From the NCBI RefSeq assembly GCF_000317205.1, contig NZ_AJLK01000183.1:1-47811 (forward strand): a DNA stretch of 47,811 nt, written 5' to 3'. The stretch is from Fischerella muscicola PCC 7414. GTDB taxonomy: Bacteria > Cyanobacteriota > Cyanobacteriia > Cyanobacteriales > Nostocaceae. The first letter of the stretch is position 1, and each line of letters opens with the position of its first letter. The notes below the pieces were generated by a model. That model did not search any database, had not been told where the DNA came from, and saw nothing but the letters and a program-made list of their open reading frames with translations. The position numbers were made by a program, and so were the translations under genes. Below are positions 8,736-16,340 of the stretch, piece by piece.

Positions 8736-11084
8736 ATGGAATTTTCAATCGCTACACTCCTTGCCAATTTCACTGATGATAAATTGGTAGCTCGTAAACT
8801 TCTAGAAAAGAAACTTGGTTGTGAAGATGAAGATAGTTTACAGAAACTTCACATCATCTTAGAGGTATTAGAGAAAATTGGCATTTTAGTGAAAGAACGC
8901 GGTAAATATCGCCGCATTACTGAAGAAGGATTAATAGAAGCTAAGTTGCGTTGTTCCAGCAAAGGCTTTTGCTTTGCAATTCAAGATGTAGAGGGAACTG
9001 AAGACATTTACATTCGAGAAAGCCATTTAAGTAATGCTTGGAATGGCGATCGCGTTTTAGTGCGAGTTCTCAAAGAAGGTAGTCGGCGTCGTTCTCCAGA
9101 AGGAGAGGTGAAATTAATTTTAGAACGTTCCAACCACACTTTGTTGGCACGGATCAAACAAGTAGAAGGAGGCTATCGTGCTGTACCTTTAGATGATCGC
9201 CTGCTATTTGAACTGAAACTGTACGCTAACGGGCTAAAATTGCAAGAAGCGATCGACCATCTCGCCCATGTGGAAGTTCTACGTTACCCACTAGCACAAT
9301 ATCCCCCCTTAGGGCGGGTTGTACAAATCCTTGGTAGCGATGCAGAAGCAGCAGCTGATATAGATTTAGTCACCTGCAAGCATGACCTTTCCCGTAGTTT
9401 TCCTGAAAACGTTCAAGAAGCAGCCACCAAACTACCAAAAAGGATTTTAAAGGCAGATTTAAAAGACCGGTTAGATTTACGTAACAAGTTTACTATTACG
9501 ATACTGGGTAATAATGTTGACACTAAAACAGTAGAAAATGCCTTCTCCTTGGAAACAACTAGCGCTGGCAATTTGCAGCTAGGCTTTCACATCCCTGATG
9601 TTTCCCACTACGTGCAGCCAGATGAAGCACTTGACCGGGAAGCACTCAGACGGGGTAGATCAGTGTACCTGGGAGATTTGGTTCTGCCAATGTTACCGGA
9701 CAATGTGGTAGAACGTTGTTCTCTAGTACCGGGAAGCGATCGCCTCAGTATCTCTTGTTTAATTACCTTTGATCCAGAATCAGGAGAAGTACTGGAGTGG
9801 GAAATTCAACCCAGTGTAGTTAAAATAGACGCTTCAGTGAATGCTCAGCAAGTAGAAACTATTCTTCTGGGTAAAAAAGTTACGAAAGTGCCTACCGAAG
9901 CAGTAGAAATACTGCAACAGTTGAAAAAGTTACAGATTGCTCTGAAACAACAACGCACTGCGCGCGGCAGTTTGCAGTTAAATCTGCCCACGAATAAAAA
10001 CCCCTTCTATGATGAAGGTATTCTTGGATGCGTAGTCGAAAAAGATTCACCTGTGCGATCGCTGCTGACAGAGTTTGTGTTGCTGGTGAATCAAATCATG
10101 GCCAATCACATGAGTGCTTTAGGTGTTCCCAGCATTTGGCGAGTCCAAGGCGCGCCTGATCCCGAAGATGTGCAAGAAATGCTGAAACTGGCGATCAATT
10201 TGGGCATTGAATTGTCACTAGAACCAGATATTGAGATCCAACCTCTGGATTATCAACAATTGACGAGGGTATTTGCCGAGTCGTCCTCGGAACAAGTTTT
10301 GACTTATCTGTTGCAAGATACCCTCAAACAAGCATTTTACAGCACCAATAAAGCACCCCACTTTGGTTTGGCACTGCCAGAATATGTCCACTTTACCGCA
10401 CCCTTACGACGTTACCCAGATTTGCTGATGCAGAGGGTATATCACTCGCTGCTTGAACACGGACGCGATCGCCGCAATACTCGTGTGAAAGAGCGTGTGA
10501 ACTTGCGTTCTTCTACCAGCCACGGAGAAATTAACTGGAACGTCCTACCACCAGAATTGCAACAAGAGTTGCAAAGCGAACTGACAAGAGTAATTACCCA
10601 AATCAACGACAGAGAAAAGGAAGTCCAAGAAGCCGAAACTGACTTAGAAGGCTTGCAAAGAGCCTCTTTAATGAAACAGCGCATCGGTGAGGTTTTCAAT
10701 GGTGTAATTACAGGTGTCCAATCCTACGGCTTCTTTGTCGAAATTGAAGTACCACCAAAAGATGGAACTGATGATCATAACGTACCTTTACGAGTAGAAG
10801 GATTAGTACACGTCAGTTCCCTCAAAGACGATTGGTACGAATATCGCGCCAGACAACAAGCGTTGTTTGGACGGAAAAATCGCGCTTCCTATCGATTAGG
10901 CGATCGCGTCGCCGTCCAAGTTAAAAGCGTCGATTACTACCGTCAACAAATTGATCTAGTCACAGTTGGCAGCGATGGTATTCCCTATCGCCAGGATATC
11001 AGTGCCAATGGTGAAGAACCAGATATGTACTTACCTGACGACATGGAACCGGACGATTTAGAATCCTATGAAGAGGATGAATAA
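8736..11084 (+). CDS. RNB-family (RNase II/R-like) protein with degenerate catalytic centre and S1 domain
   Basis: Start at the ATG 8736 gives 782 residues beginning MEFSIATLLANF. N-terminal winged-helix and cold-shock-like RNA-binding domains precede the RNB domain (from about residue 240), and an S1 domain lies at about 650-755 (IGEVFNGVITGVQSYGFFVEI). The RNB core is recognisable (HIPDVSHYVQPDEALDREA, YLGDLVLPMLPDNV, HFTAPLRRYPDLLMQR). However, the usual acidic cluster (TID followed by ED-x-DD) reads TILGNN, then VDTKTVENAF, so most metal-binding aspartates are replaced. Cyanobacteria encode a second RNB-family protein related to Zam, and this may be that branch. Hydrolytic activity is doubtful; an RNA-binding role is an inference. 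Confidence 0.85.
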   Translation: MEFSIATLLANFTDDKLVARKLLEKKLGCEDEDSLQKLHIILEVLEKIGILVKERGKYRRITEEGLIEAKLRCSSKGFCFAIQDVEGTEDIYIRESHLSNAWNGDRVLVRVLKEGSRRRSPEGEVKLILERSNHTLLARIKQVEGGYRAVPLDDRLLFELKLYANGLKLQEAIDHLAHVEVLRYPLAQYPPLGRVVQILGSDAEAAADIDLVTCKHDLSRSFPENVQEAATKLPKRILKADLKDRLDLRNKFTITILGNNVDTKTVENAFSLETTSAGNLQLGFHIPDVSHYVQPDEALDREALRRGRSVYLGDLVLPMLPDNVVERCSLVPGSDRLSISCLITFDPESGEVLEWEIQPSVVKIDASVNAQQVETILLGKKVTKVPTEAVEILQQLKKLQIALKQQRTARGSLQLNLPTNKNPFYDEGILGCVVEKDSPVRSLLTEFVLLVNQIMANHMSALGVPSIWRVQGAPDPEDVQEMLKLAINLGIELSLEPDIEIQPLDYQQLTRVFAESSSEQVLTYLLQDTLKQAFYSTNKAPHFGLALPEYVHFTAPLRRYPDLLMQRVYHSLLEHGRDRRNTRVKERVNLRSSTSHGEINWNVLPPELQQELQSELTRVITQINDREKEVQEAETDLEGLQRASLMKQRIGEVFNGVITGVQSYGFFVEIEVPPKDGTDDHNVPLRVEGLVHVSSLKDDWYEYRARQQALFGRKNRASYRLGDRVAVQVKSVDYYRQQIDLVTVGSDGIPYRQDISANGEEPDMYLPDDMEPDDLESYEEDE

Positions 11085-11108
11085 AAAGCTGGTTAGTAGT
11101 TAGTGGAT

Positions 11109-11146
11109 AGTAGTTAGTAGTAAAAAACCACTAACTACTAACTACT
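11109..11146 (+). terminator. Inverted STRR hairpin after the RNB-family gene
   Basis: AGTAGTTAGTAGT (11109-11121) pairs exactly with ACTACTAACTACT (11134-11146) around a 12-nt loop. It begins 24 nt after the stop codon and is built from TTAGTAG-type repeats. The loop is A-rich and no U-tract follows, so intrinsic termination is uncertain. Confidence 0.35.
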
Positions 11147-11270
11147 GTAGGCCGCGTGCATTTGTACCAAAATATTTAGTTTTGCATTTAAGATACTCAT
11201 ACAAATGCTATCTCCCTGAAGGGAGACGCTACGCGAACGACCCTACTAACTCTTCCCAAATAATAGAAAC

Positions 11271-11930
11271 GTGTCAAACAATAACAAGCCACTCATTTTA
11301 GGAATTACAGGTGCATCTGGTTTAATCTACGCAGTTCGCGCTTTGAAATATTTGCTTACAGCCGACTATGAAATTGAATTAGTTGCTTCTAAGTCAACCT
11401 ACATGGTTTGGCAATCTGAGCAAAATATTCGTATGCCAGTAGAACCTGTTCAACAAGAACAATTTTGGCGACAACAAGCAGGAGTTGAAACGAAGGGAAA
11501 GCTGCACTGTCATCCTTGGGGAGATGTGGGGGCTAATATCGCTAGTGGGTCCTTTCGTACTCTAGGAATGATTGTAATTCCCTGTAGTATGAGTACGGTA
11601 GCTAAGTTAGCAGCAGGGTTGAGTTCCGACTTGTTAGAACGTGCCGCAGACGTACAGCTAAAAGAAGGGCGAAAGCTAGTCCTAGTCCCCCGTGAAACTC
11701 CTTTTAGTCTGATTCATTTGCGGAACTTAACTACCCTTGCAGAAACCGGAGTAAGAATTGTACCTGCGATTCCTGCTTGGTATCACAATCCTCAAACTAT
11801 TGAGGATTTAGTTGATTTTGTAGTTGCCCGTGCTTTGGATCAACTCGATATTGATTGTATTCCTATTCAACGTTGGCAAGGTTCTGAAGAAAGGCAGAAG
11901 GCAGGAGGCAGGAGGCAGAAGGAATATTGA
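11271..11930 (+). CDS. ubiX: Flavin prenyltransferase UbiX
   Basis: UbiX makes the prenylated FMN cofactor used by UbiD-type decarboxylases. The flavin-binding ITGASG motif is at residues 12-17. Further conserved parts are GSFRTLGMIVIPCSMSTVAKLAAGLSSDLLERAADV and LVLVPRETPFSLIHLRNLTTLAETG, including the phosphate-binding segment. The start is a GTG at 11271, with nothing better nearby. The family-like sequence ends near PIQRWQGSEE. The last 12 or so residues (RQKAGGRRQKEY) are coded by the heptamer repeat array that follows, so the natural stop has apparently been replaced by repeat sequence. The fold should be complete without them. Confidence 0.9.
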   Translation: MSNNNKPLILGITGASGLIYAVRALKYLLTADYEIELVASKSTYMVWQSEQNIRMPVEPVQQEQFWRQQAGVETKGKLHCHPWGDVGANIASGSFRTLGMIVIPCSMSTVAKLAAGLSSDLLERAADVQLKEGRKLVLVPRETPFSLIHLRNLTTLAETGVRIVPAIPAWYHNPQTIEDLVDFVVARALDQLDIDCIPIQRWQGSEERQKAGGRRQKEY

Positions 11931-12053
11931 AGAAAGGCAGCTATGCAGGAGGCAGGAGGAAGGAGGCAGGAGGCAGCTATGCAGGAGGCAGGAGGCAGGA
12001 GGCAGGAGGCAGGAGGCAGGAGGAAGGAGGCAGGAGGAAGGAGGCAGGAGGAA
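11886..12053. repeat. Heptameric STRR array (GGAGGCA/GGAGGAA) overlapping the 3' end of ubiX
   Basis: About twenty units of GGAGGCA, GGCAGAA and GGAGGAA. The array starts inside ubiX, supplying its last codons, and ends where a MITE-like element begins at 12054. Frames through it encode only Gly/Arg/Glu-rich repeats. Confidence 0.85.
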
Positions 12054-12468
12054 GGCGTTGCAGAGAAAGCGGGATGATTTTATTTTCTATTACAAATAAA
12101 AAATTCAATACTTGGTGTCTTGGTGACTTAGTGGTTCATTATTCATCCCTAATTTGTGCAACGCCAGAAGGAATATTAGATCTGTTGATTGCTAATAATA
12201 TTAAGAGGCTAGGTTTACGAACTGGAGAATAGAAGCTAGACGGTCATGTGATAAATCACACAACGAGGGAATGAAAATTTAACTCCTCCTACACCCCTAC
12301 ACCCTTACACTCCTACACCCATTTTCAAGACAGGGGTGAGAGGGTAAGAGCTAGTATGAAACTAATTTCTCATTCTTCATCTAATATCTCAATGTCTAAT
12401 TCCCAATTCTCAGTCTCCAGTGCCTATTGCCCCTATACCCAGTTCCTAGTCTTCAGTCGCTAATCTCT
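11931..12468. other. Intergenic region made of repeats
   Basis: Holds the tail of the STRR array, the MITE-like element (12054-12165), a 14-bp palindrome TGTGATAAATCACA (12247-12260), a CCCTACA-type repeat (12286-12320) and degenerate CTAATTC/CAGTCTC-type repeats up to the next gene. No credible gene is present. Confidence 0.65.
12054..12165 (+). mobile_element. MITE-like element, copy 1 (112 bp)
   Basis: Bounded by GGCGTTGCA (12054-12062) and its inverted copy TGCAACGCC (12157-12165), with no transposase gene. The first 35 bases are identical to the far end of the 15931-16070 element read on the other strand. It interrupts or abuts the heptamer array. Non-autonomous transposition is inferred from terminal repeats and copy number. 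Confidence 0.7.
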
Positions 12469-13179
12469 ATGGCTCTTTTCCGATTAATTTTATTAGTAGC
12501 AATTATGGGAGGACTAGCGCTGTTATTAGTGCAAAATTGGTCTCCTATCCTCCCATTAGTCTTTTTCGGTATGCAAAGTAGACCATTGCCATTGGCAATA
12601 TGGATTTTGTTCAGCACTGCTGCTGGTGCTGCAACCTCTTTGCTGATCTCTGGCTTATTTCAATTGTCGTCTTTGGCAGCACCACAAAGACCAGCCTCTT
12701 CTGCATCCAAGTCTCGTAGAACTTCAGTAAGTGGTAGCCCTCCCCCGCGAGAAAAATATGCTGACAGCTATACCAGTCCCCCACCATCAGCGGCTAAATC
12801 TTCATCTCAATCCAATCCAGACGATGATTGGGACATCGGCAACAGTGAAAATTGGGATTTTGAGGAGAAATCAGACGCAACAAAAGCTCAAGATACGGAA
12901 GTTAGAGACTCGAAAAGCTATGAACGTCGCCAAGAACCTACAGACAGCTTTCGTTCAGGTTCTTCATATTCCTATAGCTATCGCGAACCCAAAAATTCTG
13001 GAGTAGGAAAAACTGAATCAGTTTATGATGCTGACTATCGAGTAATTATTCCCCCATATCAACCACCGAGCGATGATCTAACTGATGAAGATAATCTAAG
13101 CGAGAACAAGAATCAAGCTGATGATGATGATTGGGGGTTTCTAGAGGATTTTGAGGATGATGATCAGCGTAAGCGTTAA
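12469..13179 (+). CDS. LapA-like (DUF1049) membrane protein with acidic disordered tail
   Basis: The ATG at 12469 gives 236 residues beginning MALFRLILLVAIMGG. Two transmembrane segments (about 3-22 and 41-66) flank a short loop with the family-like LVQNWSPILPLVFFG. They are followed by about 165 residues rich in S, P, D and E, ending DDDWGFLEDFEDDDQRKR. The N-terminal part matches the lipopolysaccharide-assembly-A (DUF1049) fold; the tail has repeated DDDW and NWDFEE acidic-aromatic motifs. A TTG upstream (12427) would add a run of repeat-coded residues and is rejected. The function in cyanobacteria is unknown. It converges on the next gene. Confidence 0.75.
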   Translation: MALFRLILLVAIMGGLALLLVQNWSPILPLVFFGMQSRPLPLAIWILFSTAAGAATSLLISGLFQLSSLAAPQRPASSASKSRRTSVSGSPPPREKYADSYTSPPPSAAKSSSQSNPDDDWDIGNSENWDFEEKSDATKAQDTEVRDSKSYERRQEPTDSFRSGSSYSYSYREPKNSGVGKTESVYDADYRVIIPPYQPPSDDLTDEDNLSENKNQADDDDWGFLEDFEDDDQRKR

Positions 13180-13208
13180 TAATTATAGAGACATCACCGA
13201 CCAAATCT

Positions 13209-13403
13209 CTACTTGATCCCACAACGCTCACGAGACTCCTGCTTGACCCTACCTGTCATGGCAGCTTCTTGTAAAGCCATGAAAGCATTAAAATCTTCTA
13301 GATCATAGCGTGTACTCAGTAATTGTCGTAGCTGATTTTCAGCTTCTACAGTCAAGTACCCTGTTGATAAAGCCTTTTGCACAACATCTCTAATCCGAAT
13401 CAT
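13209..13403 (-). CDS. Small conserved cyanobacterial protein, 64 residues
   Basis: Begins MIRIRDVVQKALSTGYLTVE with a GAGG ribosome binding site at a normal distance upstream of the ATG at 13403. The in-frame start at 13427 lacks such a site. It is mostly helical, with LRQLLSTRYDLEDFNAFMALQEAAMTGRV in the middle. Short proteins of this kind are common in Nostocales; I know no function. The 3' end is 29 nt from the convergent LapA-like gene. Confidence 0.6.
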   Translation of the reverse strand: MIRIRDVVQKALSTGYLTVEAENQLRQLLSTRYDLEDFNAFMALQEAAMTGRVKQESRERCGIK

Positions 13404-13889
13404 GCTTGAATCCTCAAACGACCACACTTAATGTATTTGGCTTATTCAAGCCAGATATGCAGGATTTTGGTGTTTTTCCAGCATTAAGTTGGCCAGGCTT
13501 TTTTCAACCGAAGAAAAAAGTAAGTCATTTTTTACACCTTGTATTGAAAAATTGCTATTTGTGCTAATCGAGAAACTCACTAAATATTAAGAATAAGTAG
13601 AGCAGTTTATATGTAAGTACTGAGGTAAGCACATTGTGCTGGTAGAAACACAGTGCTGTATACAGCTCTATCACTAGTGAGTTTGAGCCACTTAGGTAGA
13701 CGCACAAAGCTTCGATAAAGTTTCAATCAAGCTCAATCAAATCTTATTAAATTTACCTTAACATAAGCCATACTAATTGATTTATGTGAATTTTCTGCAA
13801 AGATTGTCATCACCCAAGTAGTAGCAGGGGGTTGCATGAAATAATTAAGAGGGCGATCGCACGCTGTCGCCAAAATTAATGCAGGGATA
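13404..13889. other. Intergenic region, no gene seen
   Basis: AT-rich, with one HIP1 site near 13853 and no repeat array. It separates two minus-strand genes and should contain the promoter of the 64-residue gene and the 3' flank of the HD gene. Nothing further can be supported. Confidence 0.5.
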
Positions 13890-14459
13890 TCAAACCTGAC
13901 ACAGTTCCTCAATTACCCGTGCAAACTCCTCAGTCATCAAGTCTGAACCATTTTCACGGTAAACTCGTAAAAGTTCCTGGTAAAACCACAAAGTTCCTTC
14001 TTTACCAGCTTTAAATTCATTCCAAATGCTGTCGCCATATTGTCGCCAGTCTGCTACTAATGACCTGGCATTGTGTAGTTTATCCGCTAAAGACACGCGT
14101 CGGATAGAAGGTGAAGCATGACGCAAGTTATGCAAATATCTTTTTTTGCGTTCTTGCCAAGGTGGTTTTGGGTAAATGTCGCATTCAGTACAGCCATCAA
14201 TGATTGCTACTACTGCATCTCCAAATTTTTGGCGAATTTCCTCGCGGGTTTGACTTCCGCCTTGATCTTCGATCGCGTCATGTAACAAAGCTGCGATCGC
14301 TTCTTCTTCAGTCCCTCCTGCTTCTAGTACCAGTGCTGTAACGCTTAATAAGTGTGTGACATAAGGAACACCGCTAATTTTACGGGTTTGATGAGCATGG
14401 AGACGGGTTGCATAAACTAGTGCTTCTGCAAATTTATCTGTTAGTTTCAATGTATTCAT
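13890..14459 (-). CDS. RSH/MESH1-like HD-domain hydrolase
   Basis: A 189-residue HD-superfamily protein resembling the (p)ppGpp hydrolase domain of Rel/SpoT and MESH1. The motifs appear in order: AHQTRKISGVPYVTH (His36), ALLHDAIED (His60-Asp61), FGDAVVAIIDGCTE, then RRVSLADKLHNARSL (Asp126), so the metal ligands are intact. The length fits a single-domain small alarmone hydrolase. The ATG at 14459 overlaps the TGA of the upstream WYL gene by one base (TGATG), which indicates translational coupling; a GTG at 14462 is an alternative start. Being cotranscribed with a CRISPR-associated regulator suggests it hydrolyses a signal nucleotide relevant to that locus. This is inference. Confidence 0.85.
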   Translation of the reverse strand: MNTLKLTDKFAEALVYATRLHAHQTRKISGVPYVTHLLSVTALVLEAGGTEEEAIAALLHDAIEDQGGSQTREEIRQKFGDAVVAIIDGCTECDIYPKPPWQERKKRYLHNLRHASPSIRRVSLADKLHNARSLVADWRQYGDSIWNEFKAGKEGTLWFYQELLRVYRENGSDLMTEEFARVIEELCQV

Positions 14460-15838
14460 CACAACAGGGAATTTTGATGGTAAAACAGGAATTCTTTTGC
14501 TACCTCAGCAGCGATACTTTGTCGTAAATCAAAGGGAAGCAAGACTTCGCATTTAGGACGCCAAGCTCGCAGGCGCATAATGACGTTATTATCTCTATAT
14601 TTATGATCTTGGTATCGGATACTTACTTGATAATAGGCATCATTCGGTGAACGATTCGCCAAAATCTTCAACAGTGCTCGCTGTGGTTCCGCTTGTTGAA
14701 CCTCGCGCCGAATTAAATGTTGTGCTTGTTGGTAAGTAATTTTCGCAAAAGTATCGTGACGTTCAGTACCTTTAACGTAGCGATCGTGAAATTCTCGCTC
14801 AAATCTGAGTAGCATCAGTTGAGCAGGTAAATAGAAATCAAAACCCCATGCTTTGCTCATTGCAACAGCAATGTCATCTGGAGTGGGTAAGGATGTCTGT
14901 TGATAACGCTGTAGCAAAATATGGGGAAGCTGGGGGTTTGTCCAGTCTAAGGGGATCATGTTTTGAATGCGATCAAGGCGAAAATTATACCAATCACCTT
15001 GTCGTAGGGGACTTTCACCGTAAGCACACAGATAAACTGCTCTCTGCATGTAGTAGATGCATACCGGATAAACGATGCAACCAACGGTATCTCTTACCTT
15101 AGCGCTGTTGTAGGTTAGCTTGATCGGTGGAACTGGAGTTTTTGTCCAAAGTTGTCTTAATTTGTATTGCCAGTCTTCAACTAAATCAATTGTACTACGG
15201 GGAATAACGTAATCAAGTTTCAGGAAAAAGCGTTGTACACCGTTGATTTTTTGGGAATGGTTTTCAGCGATCGCACTCAAATCTTCCTCGAGAAAATTTA
15301 ATTCGTAAGCACCAAGTTTCGCTATATTGACTTCATTATTTATAGTTGTAGGGCGTAATGGTAATTCAGTTACGCGATCATACTTTTGGTTTTTGTATAC
15401 CAACCATCCCAACTCAGCTAAAGTTTCCAAATCAGCTTGTAGGGAACGACGAGTTACGCCGAACAAACGTGCTTTGAGCAATTCATCCAGTTGAGATTTA
15501 TTTATACCTGCGTGGAAAACAACTGATTTTTTCCATTCGATTTCCGAAATTCCTATTTTTGGATCAAATAGCCATTGTGCGGTAGTTTTAGCACAGGGAC
15601 AGTTTTCATCGTGTAGTTTGGGAACAGTTTCACCTTTGGGGTGCGTGGAAGTAAAAAACACATCCCGCCATTGAGCATAGGTGAAAGCGTCATTTAAAGC
15701 CAAGCGGTTTTCACCATAAAGCGAAGACAACCACACCCATAAACGAACTGCTCGCTGTAGATTTTGTTTGAGAGAACCACGTGCTAACCACTGCAACAGT
15801 TCGACGTTGGGAATATCTTGGAAAACTGGCTCAAGCAC
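14459..15838 (-). CDS. CRISPR-associated WYL-type regulator, TIGR03985-like
   Basis: A 459-residue protein that I match to the cyanobacterial CRISPR-associated TIGR03985 family. An N-terminal helical part precedes a DNA-binding-like segment (LFGVTRRSLQADLETLAELGWLVY, a winged-helix pattern), then a WYL-type sensor domain (VYPVCIYYMQRAVYLCAYGE, GDWYNFRLDRIQNM). The C-terminal third includes VMRLRAWRPKCEVLLPFDLRQ, a WYL extension. WYL proteins bind nucleic acid or nucleotide ligands and control defence loci. It is divergent from the type III-A operon across a 502-bp gap and coupled to the HD hydrolase, so it probably regulates one or both. The cysteine pair NCPCAK near residue 80 may bind metal. 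Confidence 0.8.
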   Translation of the reverse strand: MLEPVFQDIPNVELLQWLARGSLKQNLQRAVRLWVWLSSLYGENRLALNDAFTYAQWRDVFFTSTHPKGETVPKLHDENCPCAKTTAQWLFDPKIGISEIEWKKSVVFHAGINKSQLDELLKARLFGVTRRSLQADLETLAELGWLVYKNQKYDRVTELPLRPTTINNEVNIAKLGAYELNFLEEDLSAIAENHSQKINGVQRFFLKLDYVIPRSTIDLVEDWQYKLRQLWTKTPVPPIKLTYNSAKVRDTVGCIVYPVCIYYMQRAVYLCAYGESPLRQGDWYNFRLDRIQNMIPLDWTNPQLPHILLQRYQQTSLPTPDDIAVAMSKAWGFDFYLPAQLMLLRFEREFHDRYVKGTERHDTFAKITYQQAQHLIRREVQQAEPQRALLKILANRSPNDAYYQVSIRYQDHKYRDNNVIMRLRAWRPKCEVLLPFDLRQSIAAEVAKEFLFYHQNSLL

Positions 15839-15930
15839 AATTTTAACCTTTGCTGTGTATTACGTGTTGATTTCTCTCCTACCTTTGGTTAACTCTACAA
15901 GGGAAGAGGAGACTCAGTGGTTCTGAACTT

Positions 15931-16070
15931 GGCGTTGCATAAAAAGGGGATGGAGAATGAACCACCAAGACGCCATAGACGCGCAGCGGCTTCCGGAACG
16001 GTAGAACACCAAGAATTGAGTTTTTCAATTAAAAGAGAAAATAAAATCATCCCGCTTTCTCTGCAACGCC
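15931..16070 (-). mobile_element. MITE-like element, copy 2 (140 bp)
   Basis: Has the same GGCGTTGCA...TGCAACGCC ends as copy 1 but lies in the opposite orientation. It carries about 35 extra bases (near 15972-16006) related to a CGCGCAGCGGCTTCCGG hairpin repeat. TGAACT occurs one base before the left end and two bases after the right end and may be a target duplication. It lies in the shared upstream region of the CRISPR operon and its divergent regulator. Confidence 0.75.
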
Positions 16071-16242
16071 ATTGAACTCAACTGCAATCCATCATTACCT
16101 CTAGGTTAATCCTAATTGGAAGCAGCCTCTTCCAGCAGGATTTATGATGTATCCATGCAATCAGGCAAAATAATGACTACTTAGCAAAGATTCCCAATCC
16201 AAAATCTAAAATCCAAAGTTGGTATGACCCCAAGTTAGGAAA

Positions 16243-16264
16243 ATATGTGATACAAATCACATAT
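16243..16264. promoter_or_regulatory. CRP-type (cAMP receptor) binding site upstream of the type III-A operon
   Basis: ATATGTGA and TCACATAT are perfect inverted arms separated by TACAAA. The core TGTGA-N6-TCACA equals the classic CRP consensus, which cyanobacterial SyCRP1-type proteins also recognise. A TATAAT sits at 16262-16267, overlapping the right arm. If that is the -10 box, binding would cover the promoter and repress; a downstream start, for example one using TATAAG near 16274 or TATAAAT near 16321, would fit activation. The palindrome is seen; the regulator is inferred. Confidence 0.65.
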
Positions 16265-16340
16265 AATTATGCGTATAAGGGACACTTAATTGATTGATAT
16301 TTGACAACTAATAGATTAAGTATAAATACTGTAAATTTAT

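Larger units (their letters stand above)
15839..16340. other. Divergent intergenic region between the WYL regulator and the type III-A operon
   Basis: Carries MITE-like copy 2 (15931-16070), the CRP-type palindrome (16243-16264) with an overlapping TATAAT, and an AT-rich stretch up to the csx3 start. No repeat-spacer units were found. Confidence 0.7.

Noticed and set aside
12247-12260. TGTGATAAATCACA palindrome as a CRP site
   Set aside because: The half-sites are separated by four instead of six bases, and the region is repeat-rich, so a CRP role is not supported.
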